Source: Drechslera avenae | Lineage: Eukaryota; Ascomycota; Dothideomycetes; Pleosporales; Pleosporaceae | Reading direction: 5' to 3' | NCBI GenBank assembly: GCA_034640345.1 | Contig: JAXRVH010000015.1 | Span: 1-64,000 of the forward strand | Length of the DNA: 64,000 nt | Part shown: one piece after another, positions 32,780 through 45,636 of the stretch | How the letters are laid out: the number at the start of each line of letters is the position of its first letter | Position numbering within the stretch: position 1 is the first letter of the stretch | Notes under the pieces: model-generated | Seen by the model: only the letters and a program-made list of their open reading frames with translations | Told to the model about the DNA's origin: nothing | Databases searched by the model: none | Made by a program: the position numbers and the translations under genes

Positions 32780-33222
32780 CGTGTGCTCTTTGCAAAGAGA
32801 GTGTCAGGAAATGGTAGCGAAACGCGTGGGCGAGTCCTTGAAGAGCGATGGGTGGTTCGAAGCATCGATGACGATCAGTGCTACACTGACCCCAGACGCT
32901 GGTGGCGGCGCCTTGCACGTGCGGAGAATGCGCGGGGAGCTACCATGGCTAACTGATAGCCTGCGGGCTTGGGGGGAGCTTCACGACCATATCTGCGCCT
33001 TGGTTCGATAGTCACTCGCTGTCATTTTCCCATTCCCATTTCCCATTTCCCTTTCTCCTTGGTCAGCCAATTCACCCGGCTGGCTCTTCTCATGTTGGAT
33101 ACATCGGCCCAGTGAGACCAAATCGCCTTTCGGTTCATTCGGAAGTGCGCTGCATGACGTGAACGCGCGTGAAGCTCATCCAGTTTCACAGCTGCCCGAC
33201 TTTCGATGCAGGCACGCGACCA

Positions 33223-33230
33223 TATATAAA
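33223..33230 (+). promoter_or_regulatory. TATA box upstream of the VPS9-domain gene
   Basis: TATATAAA lies 36 bp before the ATG at 33266, in the 486-bp divergent region shared with ATG15. The short distance implies a very short leader if it is used. Confidence 0.4.
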
Positions 33231-33265
33231 ACCTACAATAGACGTTCTTACAAAGCATAATCACC

Positions 33266-35523
33266 ATGGCCGAACGACCCAGAAACCTGCATCCCTCACG
33301 CTCCTTTACCCGCCTCGAATCTGTGTCCCAGAGCCCGTTGTCGAGAAGCCGGGCCAGCACGATGCAGGAGTCTCATGTACCGGAAGTTCTGGACCCGCTC
33401 AAGGCTGCCACTGTGCCAGAGGATGATGAGCGCGATGTGTTTGCCAAAAGGGGCGAGGAGGAAGAGGATGACGTGGAAGAGCCAAAGGTTCCGGACACAT
33501 TTGAAGAGCTGCCTATAGAGATTCGCAGCCTCACTGAAAGGTTCTGCTCCTGCGTTCAAGTCCCGCAAATAGTCACTAATGCTCTGACAGATTCCTCGAG
33601 TCCCTCACAGCCAAAGTCCATCCTACTCCGCTGTCTGCCGATGCCCTATCCGACCTGTTCCAAGACTTCTACACCCGCGCCTCTGGCAAAATCAATACAC
33701 ACATAGCCACCCTCTCCGCTAGACTCACGAGTGATGCCTTTGTTGCAAACGCGAAGAGAGGAACACCACCTTCGAGTAGACCAGCATCGATACGGACAGG
33801 AAGCGAGCCGTCAGCGGAACAACAGATGCTTAGCGCAACCGAGATGGCCGACCGCAAGAAGGCAAGAAGATCTCTGGAGACAAAAAGATACGCACTCGAA
33901 GAGGCTGTAGAGCGGGCAGTATGCGAGAAGGTATACCAGCGGATATGGCGGCATAGGAGTACCGACGACGAGGAGAGAGACCACAAGCTGAGATCGCGCA
34001 CGGCATCTCTTGCTCTTGTCGGCATTGGTCTGAACGAGCTCTTGATGACCGGCGAGGAGCTGACCGAGGAAGAGCGTGAAAAGGCAAAGGAGAAGGAACC
34101 CGAGATCAGAGAGTACCTATCGGCAGCCAGGCAGGATTTGCTCAAGATGAACGAGGAGAAATACCCCCTTGGAAAGGTCCAACATCTGACTGCTGCACAC
34201 AAATCTATCGTCGAAGCTCTTTCCAAGATCTTCCCAGCAACTTCATCTGCTGACGAGATTCTGCCTACCCTCATCTACGCACTCATCACGATGCCACCCA
34301 TTTCTTTAAACGTCATTAGTGATTTGAATTTCATCCAGCGCTTCCGGGGCTCCAGTCGGATGGATGGCGAGACGGCTTATTGTCTCGTAAACTTGGAGGC
34401 TGCCATCTCGTTTTTGGAGACGGTCGACCTTTCTTCGCTGCGAGCCGAGGAGGCCGGCCCTGGGAAGCTCGATTCGCGGCCATCCACCCCAAAATCAGAA
34501 ATCACACCCATGTCCTTGGGCCTGTCAGAAGCACCAGACCTGATACAGACTCCGGCCACGCCAACATCGAGACCCATTCCTAAGGAGCCCTCAAGTCCAA
34601 CCACAAACAAAGCCCAGCGCCGTTTGAGCAACCTCATTCAAACACAAACCAACAAGATCGAAGCTGCCTCCGATGCCGTTCGAGACTCAATTCTCGATTC
34701 GGCTGATCAAGCATTAGGGAGGATAAACACTACTCTAGACACCAGCTTCAAGTTCTTCTTCGGTGGTCTCAGAGACAAACACCCAGGCAGTCCTATCCAG
34801 GAACAGCCGGCACTACCCAAGACACTGGAAGACGCAATGAAACTTGTGAGCTCTCCTACACGCGAGCATAGGGACGATGATAGTTTGAGCATCAGCGCTG
34901 CCAGCTCAGTCCAGGGTGAGGAGCATCAAGAGACTTCAAGCAATAGGGGATTAGGGCTAGATGCGAAAATGGCGGATATCTTTGCTGGCAAGAGACAGAT
35001 TAGAGATCGTAGTGTCGATTCTACAAAGTCAGGTGGCAGCACGAGCGGACGACGAGTTGCCTTTGCATCGACACCAGCAGTCGAAGAAAAGGCAGCATCC
35101 CCAGCAGCGGTCAAGACTGAAACCCCAACGCCAAACAACACATCCGCTGTTGACTCTCTTCGCAGCATGGGCAACACCTTCAACCCCCTCAACCGCTTTT
35201 CTGGGATGAATGTACTCCCTCGCTTCGCACGTGCTGTGAGTAGCAGTACTACGCCTGTTCTGTCGTCACCGGTCCAAGAACAGGCCAAGGCGTCACCTTC
35301 TCCCGAGCCTCTAAGTCGGTCAAACACAAATGAAATGCCCCAAGCAGATGAAAAGGGTGCGAGGGCAGTTGTTGCGTTGGAGCAGCTGAAGAAGACACCG
35401 CCGCCTATGAAGCGGTTTGTAGAAGCCAAAGATGCACAAGACTTGAAGTTGAAGGAGGTGGAGGAGCTGCTGAAGGAGTATCAAAGGCTGGCAGGCGCAT
35501 TAAGAGGGGCAATCAATTACTAG
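33266..35523 (+). CDS. VPS9-domain protein, predicted Rab5-type guanine nucleotide exchange factor
   Basis: Two exons, 33266-33540 and 33591-35523, with a 50-bp intron, 735 aa. The N-terminus is acidic and disordered. A helical segment (about 95-260) is rich in Glu/Arg and leads into the VPS9 domain (about 285-375): KVQHLTAAHKSIVEAL, DEILPTLIYALI, LNVISDLNFIQRF and YCLVNLEAAISFLETV. The last of these contains the Tyr and the acidic residue typical of the family. Such proteins activate Vps21/Rab5 GTPases for endosome and vacuole transport. The rest is a long Ser/Pro/Thr linker, with a short helical C-terminus (KLKEVEELLKEYQRLA). I see no CUE domain, so it is not a standard Vps9; a Muk1-like or other fungal RabGEF is more likely. 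Confidence 0.85.
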
Positions 35524-35792
35524 ACTTGTTAGCGTCATCGTATCCGTTAGAAAGAACATAGACAAAATCCAATGCGGGAGAGGCGGCGATGGTCTTTCCC
35601 GCTTCTCCATATGTTACCAGGGTGCGTTGCTGCGGACAGGCCTGGCGTTTCGTTCGGCCAAACCGGGGGTTACCACATCGGGAAGAGCAACAACGTGCAC
35701 GGACGGGTAAACAAGCAACCACAACACAGTGGCCAGACCGTGATGCGCTATGCACCATTACTCTAACCCTCAACAGACTTTACAGTTCGCCA

Positions 35793-38337
35793 ATGGCAAA
35801 CATGGCGGAATCCATGTCGCATTTGTCGCCAGAGAAGATGACCGCCCACACCGACTCCATCATAATCGACTCGGATATGGACATGGCGTGCCACGACGCT
35901 CCTTCGTCGCCATTCATGGATCACATCGAAATTGTGACCGACGACCAGGAAAATATTGCACCGAACGCTGTGCGGACACCGGTGAAGCCGCTGGTCGACT
36001 TTGACGACAACGTTCCCCAATCTGCTTTCCGGGCGTCGCCAGAGAAAAGATTTGGGCTGAAGGAGCGCACAAGCCCGATGAAGACGTCGCCGATGAAGAA
36101 CCTGCTGGACGATTACGAGGACGCCGAGCCCAGATCCAGCGCTTCGACTCCAAAGAAAACCAGCACCCCCGTGAGAACAGCGGTTAGAGAGCGATCCGAG
36201 TCCCTAATGAGCAGCCGCTCTCAGAGAGGCGAAACCCCATCGAAATCGTCCTATACCCCGTCGGCCTCTGTTCAACGCAAACCTTCAGTCGCAGAACACT
36301 CCCCGTCTAATTCCATCACCCCATCGAAACGGCCGGCCTCATCTCCTCTTAAACAGCGTCACCTCCGCGACAACGAAGGCTTGACCGCCGCTATGAAATT
36401 CATGGACGAGGCACCCATAGAAAGCCGTGAAACTTCTGCTAGGCCAAGTTCGCGGGATTACAATGATGATGTGGATTTCGGTATGGACAACACAGACTTC
36501 AACCCGGACGGCCCAGAGCCCACGTCATTGGACTTTGACGATACTTGCTTCTCCTTCTCTGAGATGCCCGGAATAGACATGACCAAATTTGCGTCTCTGA
36601 AGCAGAGTCCTACCAAAAGTGAAGCGCCAGACGTGAGTAGCCTCCTCCGAAAATATCAACAATATCGAAAACTAATCATTTCCACAGGCTACACCTCGCG
36701 CCCGCACCCAGATGACGCCTTCCACAGTCCGCCGCGCAGAGCGTACGCCTAGTCCTACACCACGCCGTTCTTACAAGGACAATGATACCACAAATCTCCT
36801 TCTAGACTTCACTGCACAGATCGAGTCATTCTCTACATCCCGTCACGGCTCTTCGTCGCGCGTGCGTCCCACCCCCAGCAAGTCTACAACGGAACCCAAC
36901 CTCCGCTCTTATTACCAGAGTCAACGATCGCCAGCAAAGGGCGGTTCACAAGTACCGAGCACCCCAAGCCAGAGCCGCCATATGCTCAATCTACTGGACT
37001 TTGAGCTGCCTCCTCCACCAACACCGCGGTCTCTGCCCACAGTCACCATTCGAGAGCTGGAGTCTGTCAAGTCTCAGTTCCAATCCCAAGTCTCTTCGCT
37101 CACGGCCAGCTTGTCAGGAAAAGAGGCTGAGATTGGTGCGCTCTCGAAAGCAATCGCCGATGCTGAGCGCCGCGTTGGCGAGGCTCAAGAGACAGTTCGC
37201 GAAGAGCGCTCCGCGCGCGAATACGCAGAGACTCAGATGGTGGACTGGAAATCAAAGGGGGAAGAGGTTCAGAGGCTGCTGCAGGATGTTCAGTCCGAGA
37301 TGGCTCGCAACGACGCTGAACGTGAAGACCTCCTGGCGAGGTTGGCTGAAGCCGAAAGACGTGCAGACGACGCCGAAAACCGTTCGTCTGAACTGGAGAC
37401 AAAGGTCATCGAAGCTGAAAGCAAGAACGTGGATATGACCACATTCATCCATACTGACGAGGGAGATGAGAACAAGAAGATTTACTCGGAGATGGAATGC
37501 CAGGCTGCCATTGCCGACAAGGTCAATGAAGTTGCGCGAGATTTACACACAGCCTACAAAGCTAAGCACGAGAAGAAGATCAAGGCACTCAAGGACAATT
37601 ACCAAAAGAAGGCCGACGAACGATGTAAGGAGCTCCGGGTGCAGATCACTCGCCTCGAACGACAAGTCGAAGAGGCGGAGAAGAAGCGCGACAACACCTT
37701 TGGCAGGATTAATCCTGGTGAAAACAACGAGGATAGCGAACTTTCGCCATCCAAGTCGACGAGGAATGCTGAAGACGCTCAGATGCTGGAGGCACAACGA
37801 GCTGAGATTGAGAATCTCAAGGCTAAACTTGCGGGCCTACAGTCCGAGCTCCAATCACTTCGCAAATCTCACGACACTCTTGTCGAAGACCTGGAAGCTG
37901 AGCGCATTGAGAAGGGCGAATTGGTCGCAGCAGCAGAACAAATGCTTTCCATGTGCGGCGAGAAGATGGAGGAACTACAGCAAGAAGACCTCCGCCGTTC
38001 GCAAATGGCCCCTGCACCACCTTCTGCGCCCCCGCAACAGGCTGCTGCTCCTCAGCAAGCCATGCGTAACACTGGCTTCCTCGCTGGAGGCCCGGCCCCC
38101 GCTCGTCCAGGATCGGCTCTCGGAGGCGGACGTCCAGGCAGTGCAATGGGTGGTGCTATGCACGAACGTAGTGGCAGCAACAGCGGCAGCGGCATCGCAA
38201 AACCATCTGGTCTTCGTGGCCCAGGAGGTATGAAGTTCCAAGGCAACTCCGCATTGAACAGAAGTCAGAGCAACGCTAGTAAGAGCCGGCTACTCTCCAA
38301 CATTGAGCGCATGGGCGGTGGAAGGACACAGGAGTAG
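35793..38337 (+). CDS. Large coiled-coil protein with Ser/Thr-Pro-rich N-terminus, function unknown
   Basis: Two exons, 35793-36632 and 36688-38337, with a 55-bp intron (GTGAGT...TCCACAG), 829 aa. The N-terminal half is disordered and dense in CDK-type sites (LSPEK, TPVK, SPEKR, SPMK twice, TPKK, SPLK), and has a DQENIAP box. A DFELPPPPTPRSLPTVTIRE segment introduces a coiled coil of roughly 350 residues (about 410-720). This carries a central island, MTTFIHTDEGDENKKIYS, and a conserved-looking basic stretch KAKHEKKIKALKDNYQKKAD. The tail is Gly/Ser/Pro-rich and basic, ending LLSNIERMGGG. The layout resembles mitotic spindle-pole or microtubule-associated proteins (for example TACC-like), but no family is recognised. 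The start at 35793 is the first of two close in-frame ATGs; the frame is open upstream. Confidence 0.8.
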
Positions 38338-39889
38338 AGTATCTGGCCTCCTGTTGCGAGCGCACTCGGTGGTGGGTTTGGGTACTCGGTTCCGGTTGGG
38401 AGGCTAGGTTTGGAATCTCGGGTTGTGCCTGAGAGGGAGTCTGGTTCTTCTGGGAAATGAATGAGTTGGATATACGTATGGTATGAAAAGGTTATATCTG
38501 AGTAGTGGGTGTTTGGGCGGAGCTTGTTGCGCTGAAGGTCATTGAGCACCGATTTTCCGTTGCTGGACGAAGTTTTTTTTCTTGATTTTTGTATATGATA
38601 ATGATGGGGTTGATGAGGGCACTGTATATGTCTGTTGGAGGACTATCCTCGTATATGCACGTCTATTCCTGTGCCTTCACGTCACGAATTGTGCGTATTC
38701 TATAATGCAACTGTAGGTGTGGAAAGAGCCCATTTCTACAGAGCTACAACTGCAGAATTAGATGTCAGGTAGTACACGATACACATGACAGAACTTCTAG
38801 ATTCTCAAAGTTGGAAACATTATTTCGTACTAAATCAGCGAGATTGTGCTAGGACTAAAGCAGTTTGTGCCACATGTCCATGATGGCAGTGGTACCGTAA
38901 TCTGGGTATAAAGCTGTGTGCCTGCGTCCCTTGACGGTGTGTGTCGCTAGAGGCTTTAAGTTTGGCTCGTTTGCCGTTCGACTGAGAAAAACAAACCAAA
39001 AACTTGATCGACGCAGGTCCATCTACATTCTGCTGCAAACATTCCAATCTCTCATCGTTTCCCTATGCTTCCGATGCTGGAAGGCATCAGCGCAAGGTAA
39101 GCGCCATGATTCTATTTCTGAGGAAACAAAAATTCACTTGTCATCCAAAAAAAAGCATTGCCAGCCGGATGTTGGAAATCTCAGCTCTCCAGCCCTGACG
39201 GCGGGCTAAAGCTGCGTCTAGCATAACACTAGGCAGTACCGTCGTCTTGATGACGTCTTGGTATGAAGGAAAACTACACTACCTAGGTACCATCTGACCT
39301 CAAGAGTGAAGTAACTGGACAAGCAACAGCCAAATCAATGGCAGGCTAGTTCTAGCCGCTGGGAAAGCGAACGCTTATGTCGGAGTCTTGCAGCAGCTTG
39401 ACGACATGATCTAATTGCCATTGCGCAAGGTATGGGATTTTGCTTCCAAATTGGCGGATTACAAGATCAGGAGCCTTTTTTTTCTGTGGGCAGAGAAAAT
39501 GCCGAGAGGATACAGGGGGGCAAAGTTTTCCATCTGCGGCGTCGCCATACAGGGAGGGTTTCACTGGATGGTCGTCATACTTGTCAATGTTACTCGCTGT
39601 TGTGCAAGTGGGCACGCAAGTACAAAGGGTAATGCAGCGGTCGTGTTTTTGCCCGATGATCAAAGTTTGGTACGCCTCATACTACCCTGCACTGCCCCCG
39701 ATTGTCAGCTCTCACGGTCGGCTTCTACTAGGTACCATTGCCGCATGGCTGCATAACCATGCAGGTTAAACCGAGCTCTTATGTCTTCTTGTCCTGTTCA
39801 AAAGTTCTGGCTCATCTTTTTTTTGTTCTTGTCTGTCTAGTTTCTTCTCTCTCGCCCTCTCTCGCCCTATCATCTAGTAATTGTTGAAA
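38338..39889. other. Intergenic region without recognised content
   Basis: Frames of 60-110 codons at 38835-39209 and 39352-39769 overlap on both strands and show no motif or splicing. AT-rich patches and CCTAGGTAC-type palindromes are present. It is the upstream region of the lectin-like gene. Confidence 0.45.
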
Positions 39890-42021
39890 ATGGAACGTCG
39901 GGATGATACGAGCACGCCTCAGAGTTATAGCGAGGGAAGATGGAGTAGCCCTTCTTCGCCTCCTCTTCCGGAATTCCCAGCTCCTCCGCCGCCATTGTCA
40001 CCGCAGCTTTTCTATCAACAGAATGAGCAGATATATCCAGCGGAGGAATTAGCAAGGCCTTATTCTAGCAGAAGCAGAAGCCCTGTCCCAGCTGTCTGTA
40101 TATCACCTCCACCGCTCGGGGAACAGGAGTATGGCCAGGTTCCACAGGAGCTACCGACTCACGAGACGGCTTCGTATCAAGAAATGTGGGTGAAACCGCC
40201 GTTCTGAACAGTATGCCATACTACTTTGAAAAGTAGAACGCAATAGACGAGGGTGGGATGTATACGGGAAGACTATTCGGCAAAGGGATTCTAACGACAT
40301 ACAGGCATTCGACTGAAAAAGAGACACCGCAACTTCCAACCGGAACACCAATGCACATGTCAACTAGTGCGCCTGCACACATGTCAATAGGAAGGCCCAC
40401 ATCCATGCCAGTTAGCACATCCACATACTCCCTAGGAGACACACTCACGCCAGACTTCTCTGCCCCACAAGTTGTACCTGGACAGTTCAGTCGGCCAATG
40501 TCATATGCATCACTTAGAGGAGCAAGACCGTATGGGTTCAAGGAGCACGTCGATTCTTATGATGGGCCCGAAGACGCTGCACCTCCACCTACCATACCCA
40601 CTGCGCCCAAGGAAAAGAGAACATGTGGTATGAAGAGGCGGCACCTTTTCATCCTCTTCGCCTGTAGTGTCGTTGCTATTTTGGTTCTCGCGTTAGGACT
40701 CGGTTTAGGGCTGGGTTTGCGAAAGAACGGGTCGTCAGTTCCATCCATTTGTCATCTACTATGAAAGGACACTAAATTTTATGCGTAGAAATCGGGAAAT
40801 ACCCAATTCGTTTTGTCGCAATAGCCCTGAATTATGTGTTGGGGGCGCGCTCGACGAGCAGTATGTATCGAAACGGGGTGTCTTCAACGGCACGGGAATT
40901 GCCCTCGCGGGCGAGTCGTGGAATAAGGGCCAACGAAGAATCTTCACCCTGTACTTTCAGCACCACACAGGCGATATCAGATTTATGGAGTACACGACAG
41001 ATCGGAAGTGGATTGGCGGCACCAAAGCGCAGACCGTGGCCACTGATGCGAAACCTGCATCACCCATATCCGCGGTTTCCTTTGCCATTGACCAAACTCA
41101 ATATGTAAGCCACTTCCAAATCATCTAGTTTCCCCTGTTCTGTATATTCGCTCATACCGCCGCAAATAGTTCCACATCTTCTACATTACCACATCCAACA
41201 CCGTCGCCCAACTCACCCAGTCAAACACCTCGTCCGTCTGGACGCCTGGCCCCCTGACCGCACTCAACCTAACCGCCTACGACGCGCCCACCACCGGCCT
41301 GCAAGCCTGCTGGAAAGGAAACTTTTACGGCGACAACGACTTCACCCACTTCCCCACCTTCTCCGGCACCCCAAATACGCAGCCTTTTGCTGGTTCCAAG
41401 GGGATGAACATTTGGTTCCCCGTCGACGCCTCCACATTCGAGCAATACGCATGGTACTCTGGCCAAGAAAACGACACCTGGGTCCCCATCCAGCGCTGGC
41501 AGGGCTTCAACGCGCACGCCGGCGTGGGCTGCTATAGCTGGGGCCAGGGCAACACAACATACAGCATGTTTAGCAACGAGGCCAACGCCGTCGAAGTATG
41601 GTGGAAGGACACAAACACGACTGCCCAATCAACTTCCACACACCCCATCAACTCGTGGCAAAACGCCACAAATGCTGCTATACCGAACGTCTATCCCATT
41701 ACCTCGCTGGGATATACGACGTATTTCTACGCACAGATGCAGGACAGGACGATTCGTGGCTTCAATGTTTCGTTTGCGGCGGAGAACACGTCGTTTGTGG
41801 AGGATGAGAGCTTTGCGATTACGGATCCGGCGGGGCCTGTGGAGGCGCTTGGGGGTACGCATATGACGCTTACGGCGTTTGCGGAAAAGGACGGAGAGAA
41901 GACGCTGTGGGATAGCCTCTATGTGTTTTTTCAGACCGAGGGCGATGATATCACGGCGTTTACGAGGGGATTGAGTGGCGGGGAGTGGACGAGAGGGGCG
42001 TTGGAGATTCCGGATGACTGA
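39890..42021 (+). CDS. Single-pass membrane protein with fucose-lectin-like beta-propeller ectodomain
   Basis: Four exons: 39890-40173, 40305-40733, 40789-41104 and 41170-42021, giving 626 aa. The last two introns (55 and 65 bp) are firm; the first (131 bp, GTATCA donor) is the weakest but keeps frame. The N-terminus is a Pro/Ser-rich cytosolic segment ending in basic residues (KEKRTCGMKRRH), followed by one membrane helix (LFILFACSVVAILVLALGLG, about residues 214-234). The large extracellular part has repeats like blades of the fungal AAL-type lectin family: GTGIALAGESW...IFTLYFQHHTGDIRFMEY, then FHIFYITTSNTVAQLTQ...VWTPGPLTALNLTAY, and further W/Y-rich blades. Many NxS/T sequons fit an exposed domain. 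Sugar binding is inferred from blade pattern only. Confidence 0.75.
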
Positions 42022-42385
42022 GGGACTGGGGTGTGCTTTCGGGGTTGCAATGCGATTGTCTACCTATTGCGGTCACCTGATGATGGATGAATGAATATAC
42101 AATGAAATGCACGAACGAGTGGATCAGTTAATAATAATATAATGGCTTTTGTATCATAGCATGCTGTAATGTTTACTACAAAGAATATACCATGCTATAC
42201 TGGCCCAGGTGGAGCGAATAGAGCATGTACGCAATGCTAGTAGTTGACAACAAAGCGTCGATATTCAATCTTTTCGATCGCCAGTACCGGTGTATCCGGC
42301 AAGAGGCAATTTTCCTGGGACGAACATGTGTAAGCGACGGTACTTGGTATACATTCGGATGGTAAAAGTTCTCAGAGAGTCATTC

Positions 42386-43549
42386 TCATCCGTCCTTGCG
42401 CGTACCTGCTATGTCTTCTTGTGCATCTCTAACAAGGAAGCTGGGTTATCTGTCAGTTTCGGACACGAACGATTGCACACGGAAACAATAACTCACTTGT
42501 ACCACAAAACCGTTGGCACAACAGTGCCCAAATGCCACAGACTATGCGCATCAACCATGCCCAGCCACGGCGGGAAATCCAGTAATTCGAGACTCATGGC
42601 CATGATGATCCAGGCCACGCAAAGACCGGGCCACACAGCCCACGTCCGCCCAATCTTCTGGTACTGCACGTAGCTGAACCCGCTCCAAAGCAAGTTTGCC
42701 ACAACACCAACGGCAACGTTGGCAGCCATGTTGTACGTGTAATCCCACGACCACAACGAAAGGTACAGCACATGCAGCGTATACAGCAAGATGCAAAGCC
42801 CCGTCCACAGCCTTAGCAGGCTCTGTTTCCTCGGCTCCTTGCGATCTAATCTGAAGACGCGGATAGGCGCATAGTACAGCCCATACAGCACATTCGCGCC
42901 CGCGGCAAAATAATCCAACTTCTCCGTCAAACCAAAGTCGCGAGTGTGAAATATCATGCTGAACGTCCAGCTTGCCAGGCCCACATAGCCAAACCAGAGG
43001 TAGTATTTCCGCAGCGGATACGACGCTGGAATCTTGTCGCGCAGCTGCGACATGCCCCAGTCGTGCGCGAGGAAGTTGAAGAGGGAAAAGAGGACACTAA
43101 AAGGTTCCTGCATGCCCATGAGCCGGTAAAAGGGCCATTTGCCGTGGAACTGGCACACGGGCTGCATGTACGGCGGGTCGCGCGCGAGTCGTTGCTCGGT
43201 TATAATATGTTGGCATGTGTAATCGCATTCAGAGGGACAGTCCCAGAGGAGGAGCCGACGGTGGAATGCTGCATGGTATCATCGTCAGCTTTTTTTTTAT
43301 CACAGTTTCCCCTGGACCAAAGAACTTTTCTCCAATTCCTATCTCTTTTTTTTAAAAAAAAATATAGATATAGAATATGAGAGAAAACCTACGTATTGGA
43401 GTGCCATGCTCGCCGCAATTGGTACTCTCACAGACCTTCACGCAGTCCTTGAAGTCGGGGAGTCGGTCACCCAGACTGGCTTGTGCTGCTCCGCTCAAGA
43501 GGAAGAGGACGGCGGTGATTTGCCATGCCGAGGCATTTCCTAGCTTCAT
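42386..43549 (-). CDS. PER1: Per1/PGAP3-type GPI-anchor remodelling protein of the ER
   Basis: Three exons: 43549-43393, 43268-42497 and 42440-42386, giving 327 aa. Introns are 124 bp (containing poly-A and poly-T tracts) and 56 bp. A signal peptide (ITAVLFLLSGAAQA) precedes the Cys-rich luminal segment: DFKDCVKVCESTNCG, RRLLLWDCPSECDYTCQ and PPYMQPVCQFHGKWPF. Six to seven membrane helices follow with family residues SMIFHTRDF, EKLDYFAAGANVLYGLYY and, near the end, FPPWLGMVDAHSLWHLGTVV. The last exon supplies FLVRDAQED. This matches the Per1 (CREST superfamily) family, whose conserved His and Asp residues act in removing the sn-2 acyl chain of GPI lipids. It is convergent with the lectin-like gene. 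Confidence 0.93.
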
Positions 43550-44026
43550 GGTCGGTCAAGACGTTGGAGGCAGGGTGACACTGCCATGCGCGTAAGTTGG
43601 TCGAGGGGTGGGCTTCAAGTCGCGTTGTCGGGGAGCATTGGGCGGAGCGGATCGACAGGGTCTTGGCGGGCCGGTAACTCCGTCGTATTTTCCCCTGGCA
43701 ATCAAGATTGTAGACAACAATTGATTGTATTTTCTAGTGGTTGTTGTTCAGATAGGAATATGCGTGCGCATGAACAGTATCTATAGGCGGGCAGGTGGAG
43801 TTGCTAAGTAACTTGTTGTTTAGGTTGTCGTAGTATTTTCCCCGTGGTTTAGGAAGTGGCCAGCATTCTTTTGGCAACGCGCCCATCTCGATGCCCCCAC
43901 CTGCAGTTCCAGTTTGCAGGAGACTTCCAAGAATCCTGATAGATTGTCTGTACCATTTCTGCTATGACTAAGTTATTTTGTTTGCGAATATAATAAATAC
44001 ATTGTAAAAAAATTCCAATATCATCA

Positions 44027-44109
44027 GGGCGTATAGCTCAGTGGTAGAGCGCCCGCTTTGCATCACGCAAAATTGCGGGAGGTCTGGATTTCGATCATCC
44101 ATCCGTCCA
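44027..44109 (+). tRNA. tRNA-Ala (anticodon UGC) with 11-nt intron
   Basis: Cloverleaf: acceptor GGGCGTA paired with TCCGTCC (one mismatch, one wobble), D arm GCTCAGTGGTAGAGC, anticodon stem CCCGC/GCGGG, anticodon TGC at 44059-44061. An 11-nt intron at 44063-44073 follows base 37, the canonical place. The T arm is TGGAT-TTCGATC-ATCCA. The D arm, anticodon arm and B-box core (TTCGATC) are standard, but the T stem and acceptor differ from the usual Ala-UGC sequence. It may therefore be a diverged copy rather than the main gene. Confidence 0.75.
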
Positions 44110-45636
44110 CAGCTGAGTACTCGAGTCTTCATGGCTCGCGCATCATTTTTGCCGGCGTTAGCTACCTGGACTTTTTGTCTTGTTACATTGGCTGGAATGT
44201 GGGCAGTTTTTTTGCTCGGCTAAATTGGACTAGTTGAGTGCACTTGGTACATCCCTATGGGAGCAAGAGAAGATAACCATGGTTTGATTATGGTGTGAAG
44301 AGAGGACTGCACGGCTATCTCATTTTTCCGACCAAGGTATGCGCTGCTAATCTATATGATATGCGCGAGTTTACAATAAGGTGGCTCACCTGCTCCTAGA
44401 TAATTCCCCCATCTTGTGCTCTCTCATTACAAAACATTTCATTGAGGCTGATTGCAGACGAATCTAAACTCCTCTGCAGTATCTGTTTGTTCAGGATATG
44501 CTCAGAGATCGCAAGGCTTGGTAGAAAGAGCTGGAATTCGCTACCGACCGAAGGCGCATCATGATCTCGTGCTTCACTGTCAAAGTGAGGATATCCCCAC
44601 ATCAGTTACCAGGCCATAAGCAATCACTTACATCATATCATGCACAAATAAGCCTACGAGACGCACTGGTGGTCAGATGATGATTGTATGACAAGGAATC
44701 TAGAAAGTGGTAGCAAGTGAGCGAAGGCTGCATGCGTCCCTGAGTGCTGCGCCACAGGTCAACCGAGGCTCAGCCGTTAGCCTTTTCCCCATCTGAGTCA
44801 GGGTCATGACGCACAGTAGCCCGCACCATCAAAGCCCAGCCCACCTCCGATCGCCCTTTGATCCTTTCACACACACACATACGCACCTATAAACCCACCC
44901 CCACTGAAGACGCGAAACAAATCGCGATCGACAGTGAAGTGCCCGTAGCAAACCCACAAACTCATTCATAACAGACACGTCTGCCCCGCGTCCATTGTCG
45001 CAGCCCGCTCCCCCACATCAGCATCCGACGCCGGCCCAAGTGAAGGTCACTCCGCAACGGGACTCCGCAAACTATCCAGCCATAGCCGCGAAGACAAAGG
45101 AATGGATTATTTCTGCCCAAGAATCATGGCCCCTTTCTGGAACTCTAGAATCCCCGAAGTCAAGAAGTTGGGCAACCTTGTCAGCACTGGTTACCGCGTC
45201 TGAGCGCGACATTTGTATAGCGAACATCATACAAGTGGTGAAAAGAGAAGCGTTTACGAAAACGAGGTTTCACATTAGTCTGTGGCGGCGTAAGCATTCA
45301 TACACTTGTGTTTGCAAAAAAAGGAGTTAAGCGGCCCGAAACCGTCTTCACTCTCATCACCCGCGCAAAGGCACTGCGACAGCAGCTTACGCGTTTGCCA
45401 ACCACAAGAAGACCCTCGCAAGCTCATCCGTGTGCATCACAATCGCGGAATCCGCGATCACGTTTGCAAGCAAACAAGTCGCGTCTCCGCCACGCTCCGT
45501 TACTAACTGCACCGGTCTCCATCAGACGGTCGGCTCTCCACGAATTCACCATCTGCCACGCAGCAGCCGGAGTCTACCAACAGAACCACTCACCACAAGA
45601 TTTTACCGCCACATTATTTGTACCCACAACGTTACC
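44110..45636. other. Intergenic region upstream of the 45,637 gene
   Basis: No domain-bearing frame. Frames at 44995-45330 and 45306-45688 lie in the likely leader of the next gene and have no start-proximal conservation. A CA repeat occurs near 44870. Confidence 0.45.
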
